From Aidingimonas halophila (lineage in GTDB: Bacteria > Pseudomonadota > Gammaproteobacteria > Pseudomonadales > Halomonadaceae): a stretch of 64,000 nt of DNA. Each line of letters opens with the position of its first letter. Positions within the stretch are counted from its first letter, which is position 1. The notes under the pieces are model-generated. The model was not told the DNA's origin. It searched no databases and saw only the letters and a list, made by a program, of their open reading frames with translations. The translations under genes and the position numbers were made by a program. Of the stretch, positions 18,289 through 27,555 are shown piece by piece. Location of the stretch: contig NZ_FNNI01000003.1 of assembly GCF_900106955.1 (NCBI RefSeq), positions 124,001 through 188,000 of the forward strand, in the 5' to 3' direction.

Positions 18289-18359
18289 GGCGTGCCAAGG
18301 GCCACTTACACGGTTCAGGTCAGAAGACCGTTTCACCCCGCGCTGTCCGCCCGGTTGTC

Positions 18360-19289
18360 TCATCCATGACTCGCCTCCTCCAGCCCCTCCATACGAAATC
18401 CTATTTCCTCCAGGGCGGACACGAGTTCACCGGTGCGCTCCTCATCCAGCTCAACCAGCGGCGGTCGCACGCGACGCCAGCCGGGCGCCCCGGAGAAGTG
18501 AGCCGTGGCAGCCTTCATGGCGGGAATCAGCGGAAAGCGCTCGAAAAGGTCGCGTACCGTGTTGAGCGAGCGCTGTCGCGTGTCTGCGTCCTCGGCCTGC
18601 CAGTTTGCGCCCAGACCGGCGATGGCGCCCGGATTGACGTTGGCGGTGGCGCTGATGCAGCCGGCGCCTCCCGCCCGCAGGGTATCCAGCAGAAAACGCT
18701 CGCTGCCGGCATAGACGGCGAAGTCGCCGCCACCGAAGCGCTCGATCAACGCCTGGGTATGCGACCAGTCGCCACCGCTGTCCTTGATCCCGGCGATGGT
18801 GCCGGGGAAGGCGTTACGCAGGCGCTCGATCAGTTCAAGCGACAACGGAACCTGGGCGACGGGCGGGATGTGATAGAGATAGACCTGCAGCCGCGAGTCC
18901 CCCACCCGCTCGATCACCTCGCTGTAGTAGCGGAACAACCCCTCGTCGCTGACACCCTTGTAGTAGAACGGCGGCAGCATCAACACGCCATCGCAGCCGA
19001 CTGCTAGGGCCTCGCGGGTCAACGTCACACTGTCACCGATGGCACAGTGCCCGGTGCCTGGCATCAGCCGGGCGGGGTCGATTCCCCCCTCCACCAGGGC
19101 CGCCAGCAAGCCCTGCTTCTCGGCCACGGTCATGGAGTTGGCCTCGGAGTTAGTGCCGAACACCGCCAGACCGACGCCATGGGAGGCAAGCCAGCGACAG
19201 TGCGACACGAAACCCCGGGCATCCGGCGCCAGGTCGGCGCCGAAGGGCATGATCACCGGAGACCAGACGTCTCCACGCGTTTGAGACAT
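18360..19289 (-). CDS. DapA/N-acetylneuraminate lyase family aldolase
   Basis: I chose ATG 19289 (MSQTRGDVWSPVIMPFGADL), which has a GAGG site and gives 309 residues; the frame extends 52 codons further without similarity. The Schiff-base lysine is in GTIAGIKDSGG and the proton-relay Tyr in QVYLYHIPP. MPGTGHCAIGDSVTLTREA corresponds to the GTG/TxE substrate loop of the family. Family members cleave or form 2-oxo acids by aldol chemistry (dihydrodipicolinate, KDG, hydroxy-oxoglutarate). It is last in a tight minus-strand run after rraA and the hydroxy-acid oxidase, four bases after the oxidase stop. Confidence 0.85.
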   Translation of the reverse strand: MSQTRGDVWSPVIMPFGADLAPDARGFVSHCRWLASHGVGLAVFGTNSEANSMTVAEKQGLLAALVEGGIDPARLMPGTGHCAIGDSVTLTREALAVGCDGVLMLPPFYYKGVSDEGLFRYYSEVIERVGDSRLQVYLYHIPPVAQVPLSLELIERLRNAFPGTIAGIKDSGGDWSHTQALIERFGGGDFAVYAGSERFLLDTLRAGGAGCISATANVNPGAIAGLGANWQAEDADTRQRSLNTVRDLFERFPLIPAMKAATAHFSGAPGWRRVRPPLVELDEERTGELVSALEEIGFRMEGLEEASHG

Positions 19290-19293
19290 AACC

Positions 19294-20628
19294 TCACTCC
19301 TCGTGCTGTGAATGTGTTCTGTGCCAGGGTTCGGTGGCGTAGCTGTCGAGCGCTGCCGAAGCCTCCTTTTCCACCTGCGAACGGTGAAGCACAAAGTGGG
19401 AGTTCCCGTTCGCGTCCCGTATGCCCGATAGCGACTGAAGTCCAATCATGGCCATGTTCCGGTCGACTTCTTCCGACAGGATGTCGAACGCACGCGTCAC
19501 GCCGGGCCGGCCGGCGAGCGCAGCGGCATAGAGGAAAGGCCGACCGACGAAAGCGAAGTCCGCCCCAAGAGCCAAGGCCTTGAGGACCTCGGTGCCACGC
19601 CGGAGCCCACTGTCGATAAGAACGGGCACGTTCGGACCCACTGCGGCGCGGATCCCGGGCAGTGCGTCGAGCGGCGCGATCATGCTGTCGAGTTGTCGGC
19701 CGCCATGACTGGATACGATCAGCCCGTCGCACCCCACGTCGAGTGCGCGTATCGCGTCATCCGGGCGGAGAACGCCCTTAAGGACCAGGTTGCCTTTCCA
19801 GTGCTTCCGCGCTGTCTCAAGGTGCTCCCAGGCGAAAGCCTCCCGCCCGCTGAACGAACGCTCGATGTTGCGCGCAACGATCGGGGGACCTTCACCTACA
19901 TCGAGATTCGCAAAGCGCGGCATGCCATGACGCATAAGCGTCTTGAACGCCGTCCCAAACGACCAGGCGGGTCGGGTGGCGCCTTGCAGAAACAACTTGG
20001 GTGTCGGCTCGATGGGTGTCACGAAGCGATTTCGTTTGTCGATTTCCCGATTTCCGTTCACCGGAACGTCAACCGTGACCACGAGCGTCTCGAACCCTGC
20101 GGCGGCGATCCGCTCGACCATGGCACGGACGCGATCATGATCCCCGGGGAAGTAGGCCTGGAACCAGTGGCTCGGCCCCTCCTTGGCGACGCGCTCGAGC
20201 GGTGTAAGCGAAGTTGCGCTCAGGATAGCGACGGTGTCGCGATCATATGCGCCATTCGCCAGTGCGATGTCGCCATCGTAGGCGGCGAGTGCCGACAGGC
20301 CCATGGGAGCAATGCCGAAAGGGCGGGAGTAGCGCCTCCCGAACAGGCCGACCGACTGGTCCCGATCCTTGGTCCCGCGAAGGACGTTCGGAGAAAAAAG
20401 GTATTTTTCAAACGCACTTCGATTGCCGGTATAGGCTGCGCCAGACTCGGCCTGTCCGGCGATATACCCGAAGATCGGAACAGGCAGATGTCGGCGTGCA
20501 CGTGCCTCGAGGTCGTCGAGAGAAACGACGCCGCGCATCCCCCTCGGGACGTTCTGGCGCGCCGGTATCGCCGTATCGGGGCTGTGGGGTTCGACGGGGG
20601 ATTTGCGGGAAGTGTCAACGGCTGTCAT
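19294..20628 (-). CDS. FMN-dependent alpha-hydroxy-acid oxidase/dehydrogenase (second copy)
   Basis: Paralogue of the 14.1-15.3 kb gene, with the same blocks: VPIFGYIAGQAESG, PFGIAPMGLSALAAYDGD, VLKGVLRPDDAIRALDVGCDG, VSSHGGRQLDS (catalytic His/Arg) and DSGLRRGTEVLKALALGADF. ATG 20628 (MTAVDTSRKS) overlaps the upstream rraA-like stop by 14 bases, suggesting coupling; a longer frame begins at 20667. The serine in place of Asn before HGG differs from the first copy and could mark a different substrate. The N-terminus carries about 45 extra residues before SLDDLEARARRHLP. Confidence 0.87.
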   Translation of the reverse strand: MTAVDTSRKSPVEPHSPDTAIPARQNVPRGMRGVVSLDDLEARARRHLPVPIFGYIAGQAESGAAYTGNRSAFEKYLFSPNVLRGTKDRDQSVGLFGRRYSRPFGIAPMGLSALAAYDGDIALANGAYDRDTVAILSATSLTPLERVAKEGPSHWFQAYFPGDHDRVRAMVERIAAAGFETLVVTVDVPVNGNREIDKRNRFVTPIEPTPKLFLQGATRPAWSFGTAFKTLMRHGMPRFANLDVGEGPPIVARNIERSFSGREAFAWEHLETARKHWKGNLVLKGVLRPDDAIRALDVGCDGLIVSSHGGRQLDSMIAPLDALPGIRAAVGPNVPVLIDSGLRRGTEVLKALALGADFAFVGRPFLYAAALAGRPGVTRAFDILSEEVDRNMAMIGLQSLSGIRDANGNSHFVLHRSQVEKEASAALDSYATEPWHRTHSQHEE

Positions 20629-21334
20629 CGCAATACGTACCTTCGTAGATGACGCAGCCACGCTCATTCAGCAGCCGGTCCACCCAGGACCGATCCACCT
20701 TGCTCTCCCGTATCGAGGCGAGTTCTTTCATTTCCGCCTCAAGCTTCGCCTCACCAGCGGCCAGGATCTGATTGGCATCCGCAGCGGGGATGGAAAGAGT
20801 GCCGTCACCATCGCCGACAACCAGGTCCCCAGGATTGACCACCATGCCGCCGATGCGTATCGGGACGTTGACCTCTCCGGGACCGTCCTTGTAAGGGCCT
20901 CTATGGGTAATGCCGCGGGCGAACATGGGCATTCCCATCTCGGTGATTTCGTACCGGTCGCGGACGGCCCCGTCGATCACGAACCCTTCTACGCCATTCG
21001 TCTTGGCGAGGAGCGCCATGATTTCTCCCATAGTCGCCGTGGTCAGATCACCCCCGGCGTCGACAAGGATCACGTCCCCAGGGCGGGCCATGTCGATCGC
21101 CTTGTGGACGATAAGGTTGTCTCCAGGCCTCGTTCGCACTGTCAGAGCGGTGCCGGCCATCGACTTGCTCTCTTTCGACCAGTGGATGGGGAATATGCCA
21201 GCGCCCCCTGCATCCATGCGGTTCATCATATCGGATATGTTCGCCACGGGCAGGCGCCGGGCGCGGTCGATCAGCCCGGCGTCGATTTGCGGAGCGCATC
21301 CGAAGACACGAAAACCGTTAGTCACCTTGCTCAT
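20615..21334 (-). CDS. RraA family protein (class II aldolase/oxaloacetate decarboxylase-like)
   Basis: 239 residues, start ATG 21334 with an AGGAGGAAG site. The family motifs are PVANISDMMNRM, LTVRTRPGDNLIVHKAID, ATMGEIMALLAKTNG, FVIDGAVRDRYEI (with the catalytic Arg/Asp pair) and VVNPGDLVVGDGDGT. Known relatives cleave 4-hydroxy-4-methyl-2-oxoglutarate or 4-carboxy-4-hydroxy-2-oxoadipate, or decarboxylate oxaloacetate; others are RNase E inhibitors. Context with a hydroxy-acid oxidase, an aldolase and a TTT transporter argues for a catabolic role. It is the first gene of a three-gene minus-strand operon, divergent from tctC. Confidence 0.86.
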   Translation of the reverse strand: MSKVTNGFRVFGCAPQIDAGLIDRARRLPVANISDMMNRMDAGGAGIFPIHWSKESKSMAGTALTVRTRPGDNLIVHKAIDMARPGDVILVDAGGDLTTATMGEIMALLAKTNGVEGFVIDGAVRDRYEITEMGMPMFARGITHRGPYKDGPGEVNVPIRIGGMVVNPGDLVVGDGDGTLSIPAADANQILAAGEAKLEAEMKELASIRESKVDRSWVDRLLNERGCVIYEGTYCDDSR

Positions 21335-21599
21335 TCTTCCTCCTTGGGTCTGTCGGCGTAATCGGCATCAGCACCGAGAGCGCACAGGACCTTCAGCACA
21401 ACGCTGCTCCCGCCCCGCTCGTGGCCGTCACCGAAACTCATGACCTGCCGCGCCAGACTGGATCTAACTCGCCCGTTCTATGCCCCTTCACAGGAGCACA
21501 CGCAGCTATTGGTACTTCGTTGATTATCGTTCCAAGCTCAATTTTGGATACAATCTCACCTAAAGCAAATCAGCGCAAGGCGGCATATTGCCCTATTTT

Positions 21600-21617
21600 A
21601 TGCAACTATAGTCGCAT
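21600..21617. promoter_or_regulatory. 18-bp near-perfect palindrome, candidate operator
   Basis: ATGCAACTATAGTCGCAT is symmetric except for one pair. It lies in the 389-base spacer between the divergent rraA operon and the tctCBA operon, 106 bases before the tctC ATG. A GntR/FCD regulator encoded at the end of the tct operon is the likely binder. A shorter GGCA-TAT-TGCC palindrome lies at 21582-21592. The rest of the spacer (21335-21723) is AT-rich and has no ORF. Confidence 0.5.
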
Positions 21618-21723
21618 TTTATGGGGCTATTACAACAAGAGTTAATCGTCTAGGGTGTGGATTGGGTCCAATCTGAACAATTCACGAAACAACAGGACCC
21701 ACCACGACTGGGAGGAAAGAAGC

Positions 21724-22692
21724 ATGAAACTTAAAACTAAGATTCTTTACGCCGCTCTTGGCTCGACAATGCTCGCCGGATCGGCGGTAGCGGAAGAATA
21801 CCCGACTCGCTCTATTGATATGATCGTTGCCTATAGTGCCGGTGGTGGCACAGATGTCGCCGCGCGAACGCTGGTTCCATTTATCGAGGAAAACTTGCCA
21901 GGCGACGCTACGATCAATGTCGTCAACCGCCCCGGAGCTGGGGGTGAAGTCGGCTTCACTGCCCTGGCCAATGCGGAACCCGATGGTTATACATTTGGTT
22001 TCGTCAACCTGCCCAATCTTCTATCAATCCCCATCCAGCGCGATACGGATTATGACCTGTCCTCGTTCCAGCCGATCGCCGACATCGTCTATGATCCAGG
22101 TGGCTTTGGAGCAAGCGCGGATGCCGAGTTCGACGACCTTGAGAGTCTCGTCGAATACGCCGAGGACAAATCCGGGCCAGTGACCTACGGCACCACTGGC
22201 ATCGGTTCAGACGACCACCTTTCCACACTTGCGTTTGCCCGTCAGGCAGATATAGAGATGCGACACATCCCGTTCGATGGTGCAGCCGATGTCAGGGCGG
22301 CGCTTATGAGCGGTGAAATCGACCTCGCAGGTACAAACGTAAGTGAACTGGTCGACTATGCCGATTCCGGTGATATCGCCATCCTTGGGCAAATGGCCGA
22401 AGAGCGCTGGGATGGAGCGCCAGACGTTCCTACGTTCCAAGAACAAGGTTTCGATGTTGTGATGGGCTCCGACCGCGGGCTCGCCGCACCGGCGGGCTTC
22501 CCGGAAGACGCTCTATCTACCTTGGAGAAGGCTGTAGAAGAGGCCGTATCCGATCCTGAGTTCCTGGAGAAAGCGGAGGAGCAAAACTTGCCATTGTCCT
22601 ACATGGATTCCGAAGAATTCGGCGAGAAACTGGAACGTATGAACGAGAACATCCAGGAGCTCTGGGAAGAGCAGCCTTGGGTCGAAGAGTAA
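21724..22692 (+). CDS. Tripartite tricarboxylate transporter solute-binding protein (TctC/Bug family)
   Basis: Starts at ATG 21724 after a GGAGG-like site (GGGAGGAAAGAAGC). The 322-residue product has a signal peptide (ILYAALGSTMLAGSAVAEEY). The Bug fold is recognisable from YPTRSIDMIVAYSAGGGTDV, the NRPGAGGEVGF loop that contacts the ligand carboxylate, the hallmark GFVNLPNL, and AAPAGFPEDALSTLEKAVEEA at the C-terminus. It feeds a carboxylate to TctA/TctB in the next two genes. No residues identify the ligand; context suggests a hydroxy or oxo acid. Confidence 0.92.
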   Translation: MKLKTKILYAALGSTMLAGSAVAEEYPTRSIDMIVAYSAGGGTDVAARTLVPFIEENLPGDATINVVNRPGAGGEVGFTALANAEPDGYTFGFVNLPNLLSIPIQRDTDYDLSSFQPIADIVYDPGGFGASADAEFDDLESLVEYAEDKSGPVTYGTTGIGSDDHLSTLAFARQADIEMRHIPFDGAADVRAALMSGEIDLAGTNVSELVDYADSGDIAILGQMAEERWDGAPDVPTFQEQGFDVVMGSDRGLAAPAGFPEDALSTLEKAVEEAVSDPEFLEKAEEQNLPLSYMDSEEFGEKLERMNENIQELWEEQPWVEE

Positions 22693-22740
22693 TGGCTCGC
22701 TGGCGGCCCCTCGCTGGGCCGCCAGGTATAAGGGTGAAAC

Positions 22741-23199
22741 ATGAACCGATTAACCTTTGAATGCGTCTCAGGACTCGTGGTCCTTGCTGCGTCCGTAGCA
22801 GGCCTCGTCGAAAGCCTCAGTTTTAATAAACAAAGCGCGATTTTGCCAGTTGCCGTGACTGCGCTTGCATGTGCACTGAGCACGATCTGGCTTGTGACCT
22901 CGGCAGTTGCCTTCCTGCGGGGATCAGGGGAGCGCATCGAGCTGGATACTCGTGAGATCATGAAGTTAATCATGATCCTTCTCACGGCATTAGCCTATGT
23001 CTACCTGATGGTTCTTATCGGGTTTTTCACGACTACCTTAATCGTGGTGCCCGCACTCGCATTCATGGCGGGGTATCGTAATGCGAAGGTGCTTACAGCA
23101 GCGACCGTCGGCTTCGTGGTCATTCTCTACGGCGTCTTTCGTGGCCTGCTCTCCGTACCATTGCCTGATGACATTCTCTTCTCGCTCATCGGAGGCTGA
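22741..23199 (+). CDS. TctB family small permease subunit
   Basis: 152 residues with four hydrophobic segments, the usual size and topology of TctB. The AAGGGTG site precedes ATG 22741. The conserved IMILLTALAYVYLMVLIGFF segment is typical. It lies between the binding protein and TctA; the stop is two bases before the tctA ATG. It acts in the inner membrane with TctA. Confidence 0.88.
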   Translation: MNRLTFECVSGLVVLAASVAGLVESLSFNKQSAILPVAVTALACALSTIWLVTSAVAFLRGSGERIELDTREIMKLIMILLTALAYVYLMVLIGFFTTTLIVVPALAFMAGYRNAKVLTAATVGFVVILYGVFRGLLSVPLPDDILFSLIGG

Positions 23200-23201
23200 T
23201 A

Positions 23202-24707
23202 ATGGAAATTTTTTCGGCGATTGCATCGGCCGTCCCTGGCGTGTTCTCAATCCAAGTGATCATCGCCATGTTGGTGGGAACAATGGTTGGCATCGGAGTG
23301 GGTGCGTTGCCAGGTCTGTCGGCGACGATGGGCATTGCTGTCCTCATTCCGCTGACCTTTTCGCTGGAACCTCTGGTGGCATTGGGAATGGTTGCCGGTA
23401 TCTATAACGGAGCGATGTACGGTGGATCAATTCCCGCTATATTACTACGTATCCCGGGCACGCCCGCGGGTATCGCTACGGTCTTCGATGGCCACAGAAT
23501 GGCTAAGAAAGGCGATCCGAAGCTGGCGCTCGACATTTCTCTGGTATCGTCATCTCTCGGCAGCGCCGTGAGCGCGATAGCCCTTCTTCTTCTCGCCCCC
23601 GCACTGGCGACAGTCGCCCTGAAGTTCGGGCAAGCTGACTATTTCTGGCTCGCCGTTTTCGGCCTGACGATTATTTCGGTTCTCCTCGCCGGTAACCCGG
23701 TGAAGGGGTTCCTCAGTGCATGCCTTGGCTTGTTCGTTGGCCTCATCGGAATTGATAGCTTGACGGGAAACCAACGCTTTACCTTTGGCTCGTCTGAACT
23801 CCTCAGCGGGGTCGACATCATTGTGATCCTGACTGGGCTCTACGCCATCCCACCGGCGTTCGACCTTATGACTGGAAAAGCTGGAATCTCCGCCGGACAC
23901 ATAGACGTCTCAGGTTCGCGGGAAAAGTTTCCTTGGCACACACTGATCCCTACCTGGATCCGGTCGTCGGGAATCGGCCTGGTAATCGGACTCATCCCGG
24001 CTTTAGGCGGCAACATCGCTTCGCTCCTCGCGTGGAATGAGCAGCGACGCTGGACAAAAAATCCGGACACCTACGGGACTGGAGAGCCCGACGGGATCGC
24101 GGCGCCTGAATGCGCGAACAACGCCGATACAGGCGCAACTCTGATCCCCGCCTTGACGCTCGGTATCCCTGGAAACGCCGTGGCGGCCGTCGTTCTCGGC
24201 GCCCTTCTTGTCCACGGACTCCGTCCCGGACCGGACCTATTCCGTGCCAATGCAGATGTCGTCTACGGCTTCATGCTCACGATGCTTATTACCGCCGGAT
24301 TCATGTGGCTGATTGGCAAGTTCGGCTCGCGGCTCTACGTGAATATACTCCGTATGCCGGGGACGCTGCTGGGTCCCTTCGTGCTCGGGCTTACCATCGT
24401 GGGCGTATATTCGATCAACAATTCCTTGTTCGAGGTCTGGCTGATGCTCGGATTTGGGGCGCTTGGCTTCATCATGGAAAAACTGGCCATCCCGACCGCT
24501 CCGGCTGTTCTTGCCGTGATACTCGGCCCAATTGCCGAGGAATCTTTCCGGCGAACTGTCCTCATCTCCGGCGGCGATATGAGCGCCTTGCTCGCCGGCC
24601 CGATCTCTTGGATACTGGCTACTCTCACGGTAATCGCCGTTATATCGCCGCTTTGGAAGGCAATCTGGCCGCGGCGGGCGGCTAATTCGGGTGATGAAGC
24701 ATCATGA
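23202..24707 (+). CDS. TctA family large permease subunit
   Basis: 501 residues with about 12 membrane helices. TctA signatures are MVGIGVGALPGLSATMGIAV at the N-terminus, GIYNGAMYGGSIPAILLRIP then GTPAGIATVFDG, and in the second half LGIPGNAVAAVVLGALLVHG with PECANNADTGATLIPALTLG. The two GxPG-type repeats form the transport path in models of the family. ATG 23202 has a GGAGG site. The last codons overlap the GntR regulator start (ATGA), so regulator and transporter are co-transcribed. Confidence 0.93.
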   Translation: MEIFSAIASAVPGVFSIQVIIAMLVGTMVGIGVGALPGLSATMGIAVLIPLTFSLEPLVALGMVAGIYNGAMYGGSIPAILLRIPGTPAGIATVFDGHRMAKKGDPKLALDISLVSSSLGSAVSAIALLLLAPALATVALKFGQADYFWLAVFGLTIISVLLAGNPVKGFLSACLGLFVGLIGIDSLTGNQRFTFGSSELLSGVDIIVILTGLYAIPPAFDLMTGKAGISAGHIDVSGSREKFPWHTLIPTWIRSSGIGLVIGLIPALGGNIASLLAWNEQRRWTKNPDTYGTGEPDGIAAPECANNADTGATLIPALTLGIPGNAVAAVVLGALLVHGLRPGPDLFRANADVVYGFMLTMLITAGFMWLIGKFGSRLYVNILRMPGTLLGPFVLGLTIVGVYSINNSLFEVWLMLGFGALGFIMEKLAIPTAPAVLAVILGPIAEESFRRTVLISGGDMSALLAGPISWILATLTVIAVISPLWKAIWPRRAANSGDEAS

Positions 24708-25411
24708 CTGTTCTCGAAGACATACTAACTAGGCTGAGAGAGCGTCTGGTCGGAGGGCACTACAAGCCCGGCTATAAGCTCCGAGAGCAAGCCATCGCGT
24801 GCGAGTTCGATGTCAGTCGCACACCGGTGCGCACCGCAATACAGAGGCTCGTGGCTGAGGGACTGCTCGAATACGAAGCTAATCGTGGGGCAGTTGTCCG
24901 CGAATGGACCGATGTGGACCGGGAGGAAATCTTCGAGCTGAGGATGCTCGTGGAGAGCCACGCAACGGGTCGTACGGCGAAGGCAATATCCCCTGCAGCT
25001 CTCGCCGAGATGGAGTATCACAACGATCGCATACGCCGCGCGGTTTATGAACAAGGCGAAGGTGCTCTGGACGAGATGCACGAGGGCAACTTTGCCTTTC
25101 ATATGGCTGTGTACGAGAACTGCGGCAGCACTTACCTAGCGCATTACGGGCGCAGTCTGCTCGACTACCCAATGGTGATCAGAGGGTTCTACATCTACTC
25201 GGAGGATGAGATATACGAGAGCATCCGCCAGCACGAGGAGATACTTTCTGCGCTCAGGGCCGGGAACGAGCGCTGGGCTCGGGCTGCAATGGAATGCCAC
25301 TTGCTGGGGGCGATCATGAGATTCCGCAAGTCTTCTCAAGAAAAGGCCGCCCGAGAAACGGATAAGACTGACGTCCCCGCTTCCGCTCCCGCGAAGGCGA
25401 TGTCGGACTGA
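24704..25411 (+). CDS. GntR family transcriptional regulator, FCD domain
   Basis: 235 residues. The N-terminal winged helix has FDVSRTPVRTAIQRLVAEGL, and the C-terminal FCD domain carries metal/ligand positions in EIFELRMLVESHATG, GNFAFHMAV and the two His-bearing segments SIRQHEEIL and AMECHLLGA. It overlaps the tctA stop by four bases, so it probably controls this transporter and the divergent rraA operon. The ligand is likely the transported acid. The C-terminal 25 residues are low-complexity. It shares the GFYIYSED segment with the regulator at 26.7-27.4 kb, so the two are related. Confidence 0.88.
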   Translation: MTVLEDILTRLRERLVGGHYKPGYKLREQAIACEFDVSRTPVRTAIQRLVAEGLLEYEANRGAVVREWTDVDREEIFELRMLVESHATGRTAKAISPAALAEMEYHNDRIRRAVYEQGEGALDEMHEGNFAFHMAVYENCGSTYLAHYGRSLLDYPMVIRGFYIYSEDEIYESIRQHEEILSALRAGNERWARAAMECHLLGAIMRFRKSSQEKAARETDKTDVPASAPAKAMSD

Positions 25412-25551
25412 CGTGCCGCCGCTTCGCCCCTCCGAGACCACCATGAAAACAGGCGTCCCGACAGGCTCCGGCGACATGTCGAGCCCGGGAGCCTCCTGCA
25501 AGGAAATCTAATGCGTATCGCCACACCCACCGTCATCGCGGAGGCTAGCTG

Positions 25552-26526
25552 ATGTCCGCATCGAATTCCGTCACCCGTATCGTTTTCCTGGATCGTGAGA
25601 CGCTATCGCGGGAAACGACGATTCGGGAGCCCGCGTTCCCTACGGAGCTGATCGAGCACGACCGGACCAGGCCGGACGAGGTCGCTGGCAGGATCTCTGA
25701 AGCCGAGATTGTCATCACTAACAAGGTGCCACTCGGTGCCGAAGTTCTTGCCGCCGCGCCACGGCTCAAGCTGATCGCGGTTGCGGCGACGGGGTATGAT
25801 CGGATCGACCTGGATGCGTGCCGCGAGCGGGGCATCACGGTCTGCAACATTCGCGCCTATGCCGGCAATACCGTTCCGGAACACACCTTCGCACTGCTCC
25901 TCGCCCTCCAGCGCAGCATCATGCCGTATCGCCGTTCAGTGATCGACGGGCGCTGGGAAGATGCAGATCAATTCTGCTACTTCGACTATCCGATCGCCGA
26001 TCTTTCAGGAAAGACCATCGGCATCGTAGGCAACGGTTTGCTTGGAAAATCGGTGGCCCGCATCGCCGAGGCCTTCGGGATGCGTGTCCTGTTCTCGAGC
26101 CACAAGGGCGTTGAAGGAATGGACCCGTATTACACGCCTTTCGAAGAGGTCATGCGGATTAGTGACGTGATCACGCTCCACTGCCCCCTACTGCCGTCTA
26201 CCAAAAACCTCATTTCGGATGCCGAGTTCGGGATGATGGAGCGTTGCCCGCTCCTGTTGAACACCGCTCGAGGCGGCTTGGTGGACGAGGCTGCTCTGGA
26301 GCGGGCACTCGACGCTGACCGCATTTCCGGTGCGGGCTTTGATGTTGTCAGTAATGAACCACCGGGCGAGGACCACATCATGCGGCGCATCGCTCAGCGC
26401 GACAACGTGATTGTCACGCCCCATGTCGCCTGGGCAAGCCGCGAGGCTATCCAGTCGCTCGCCGACCAACTCATAGACAATATCGATGCCTTCATGGAGG
26501 GCAACCCCAAGAACGTTGTCGTTTGA
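25552..26526 (+). CDS. D-2-hydroxyacid dehydrogenase, glycerate dehydrogenase/hydroxypyruvate reductase-like
   Basis: 324 residues, of a different subfamily from the 15.4 kb gene. Landmarks are AVAATGYDRIDLDACRERGI, VPEHTFALLLALQRS, dinucleotide motif GIVGNGLLGKSVARIAEAFG, catalytic Arg in NTARGGLVDE, Glu in VVSNEPPGEDH and His in TPHVAWASRE. The YDRID and NEPP motifs resemble HprA-type hydroxypyruvate reductases. It follows the gntR gene after 140 bases, so it may belong to the same operon. The 222-base spacer after it (26527-26748) holds no supported gene. Confidence 0.86.
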   Translation: MSASNSVTRIVFLDRETLSRETTIREPAFPTELIEHDRTRPDEVAGRISEAEIVITNKVPLGAEVLAAAPRLKLIAVAATGYDRIDLDACRERGITVCNIRAYAGNTVPEHTFALLLALQRSIMPYRRSVIDGRWEDADQFCYFDYPIADLSGKTIGIVGNGLLGKSVARIAEAFGMRVLFSSHKGVEGMDPYYTPFEEVMRISDVITLHCPLLPSTKNLISDAEFGMMERCPLLLNTARGGLVDEAALERALDADRISGAGFDVVSNEPPGEDHIMRRIAQRDNVIVTPHVAWASREAIQSLADQLIDNIDAFMEGNPKNVVV

Positions 26527-26748
26527 AAAATAGGCAATAAGCACCTTGAGCCGCGACGCTTCCTGCATGAGTTATTCGAGGTAGCCGTCGTGGCGTCTCA
26601 ATCCAAGTGACGCTTCTTCTGCGCTTCCGTCTCCGCCGCAGTGCCGTATGGTCGTCCGCCGAAAAAGGGGCCCAGCGAAAGGGGCGAGGTACTCGAGGCG
26701 GGCCGGCTAATGAAGTCAGGATATTATAATGGTAATGTTTACTCCCAA

Positions 26749-27429
26749 CTACAATGTGCTATGACGTAGATTTATATCCTCATTCTGTCTTTTTTCACGG
26801 TGAATTAAAAATGTACATAATGTCGCTCTTAGATGAACAGTCATAACCTCGCTAGCATAGTCTTCTGACCCGATTTTTATAGCATGAACAAGCTCACGAT
26901 GGTGATTCATAGACCGTTGCATATCTTCTTCTGAATAAATATAGAATCCTATTGTAATGGGTATCTCTACGAGATTTTGGGCAATCGCTGCAAGTCTTCT
27001 GGATCTGGCAGCATCCATTAGAGTAAAGTGAAATAGACGGTTTTGTTCCTGTATTTTTTTTAAATACCCTTCTGGCTTTGTCCTTACCAGTTCATCCATT
27101 TTAGTGGAAAATTCCAACAGGTTATTAATTTGTTCAGGCGTTGCTCTTAGTGCAGCCAACCCAGCAGCTTTCGATTCTATCTTTATTCTGAGTTCGAAAA
27201 CTTCTTTGATATCATCAGTGTTCCAGGCAGAAACGAAGGATCCACGTCCCCGTTCTCGATACAGAAGACCGTCACGTGTAAGTCGGTTCATCGCCGCACG
27301 AACAGGTGTGCGACTAACGTCAAGAAGCTTTGCAATCTTTTCTTCCTTGACTTGCTCGTCAGGAGCAAGCTCGCCCCCCATTATCTGTCGCCGTAGAGTC
27401 GTATAGACTTGGTCAGTCAGTTTTGTCAT
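26749..27429 (-). CDS. GntR family transcriptional regulator, FCD domain (AT-rich)
   Basis: 226 residues with a winged helix (LLDVSRTPVRAAMNRLTRDG) and an FCD domain including NRLFHFTLMDAARSRR and SMNHHRELVHAIK. The coding sequence is visibly AT-richer than its neighbours, with many Lys, Ile and Asn codons ending in A/T, which suggests a separate transfer. It stands alone between the hydroxypyruvate reductase-like gene and IS debris. The target could be the hydroxy-acid cluster to its left. The start ATG 27429 has no strong ribosome site. Confidence 0.82.
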   Translation of the reverse strand: MTKLTDQVYTTLRRQIMGGELAPDEQVKEEKIAKLLDVSRTPVRAAMNRLTRDGLLYRERGRGSFVSAWNTDDIKEVFELRIKIESKAAGLAALRATPEQINNLLEFSTKMDELVRTKPEGYLKKIQEQNRLFHFTLMDAARSRRLAAIAQNLVEIPITIGFYIYSEEDMQRSMNHHRELVHAIKIGSEDYASEVMTVHLRATLCTFLIHREKRQNEDINLRHSTL

Positions 27430-27555
27430 ATTGTCTATTCAAGAAGGTTGTCCAATATCTTAGCATGGTAACTCAAAGTGTCAGGTGGCTGTACATTGGC
27501 TGAATCGCTTCGAGTTTTCGTCAAGTCTGGTGGATGGTGGTCAGGCCGCATCTTC

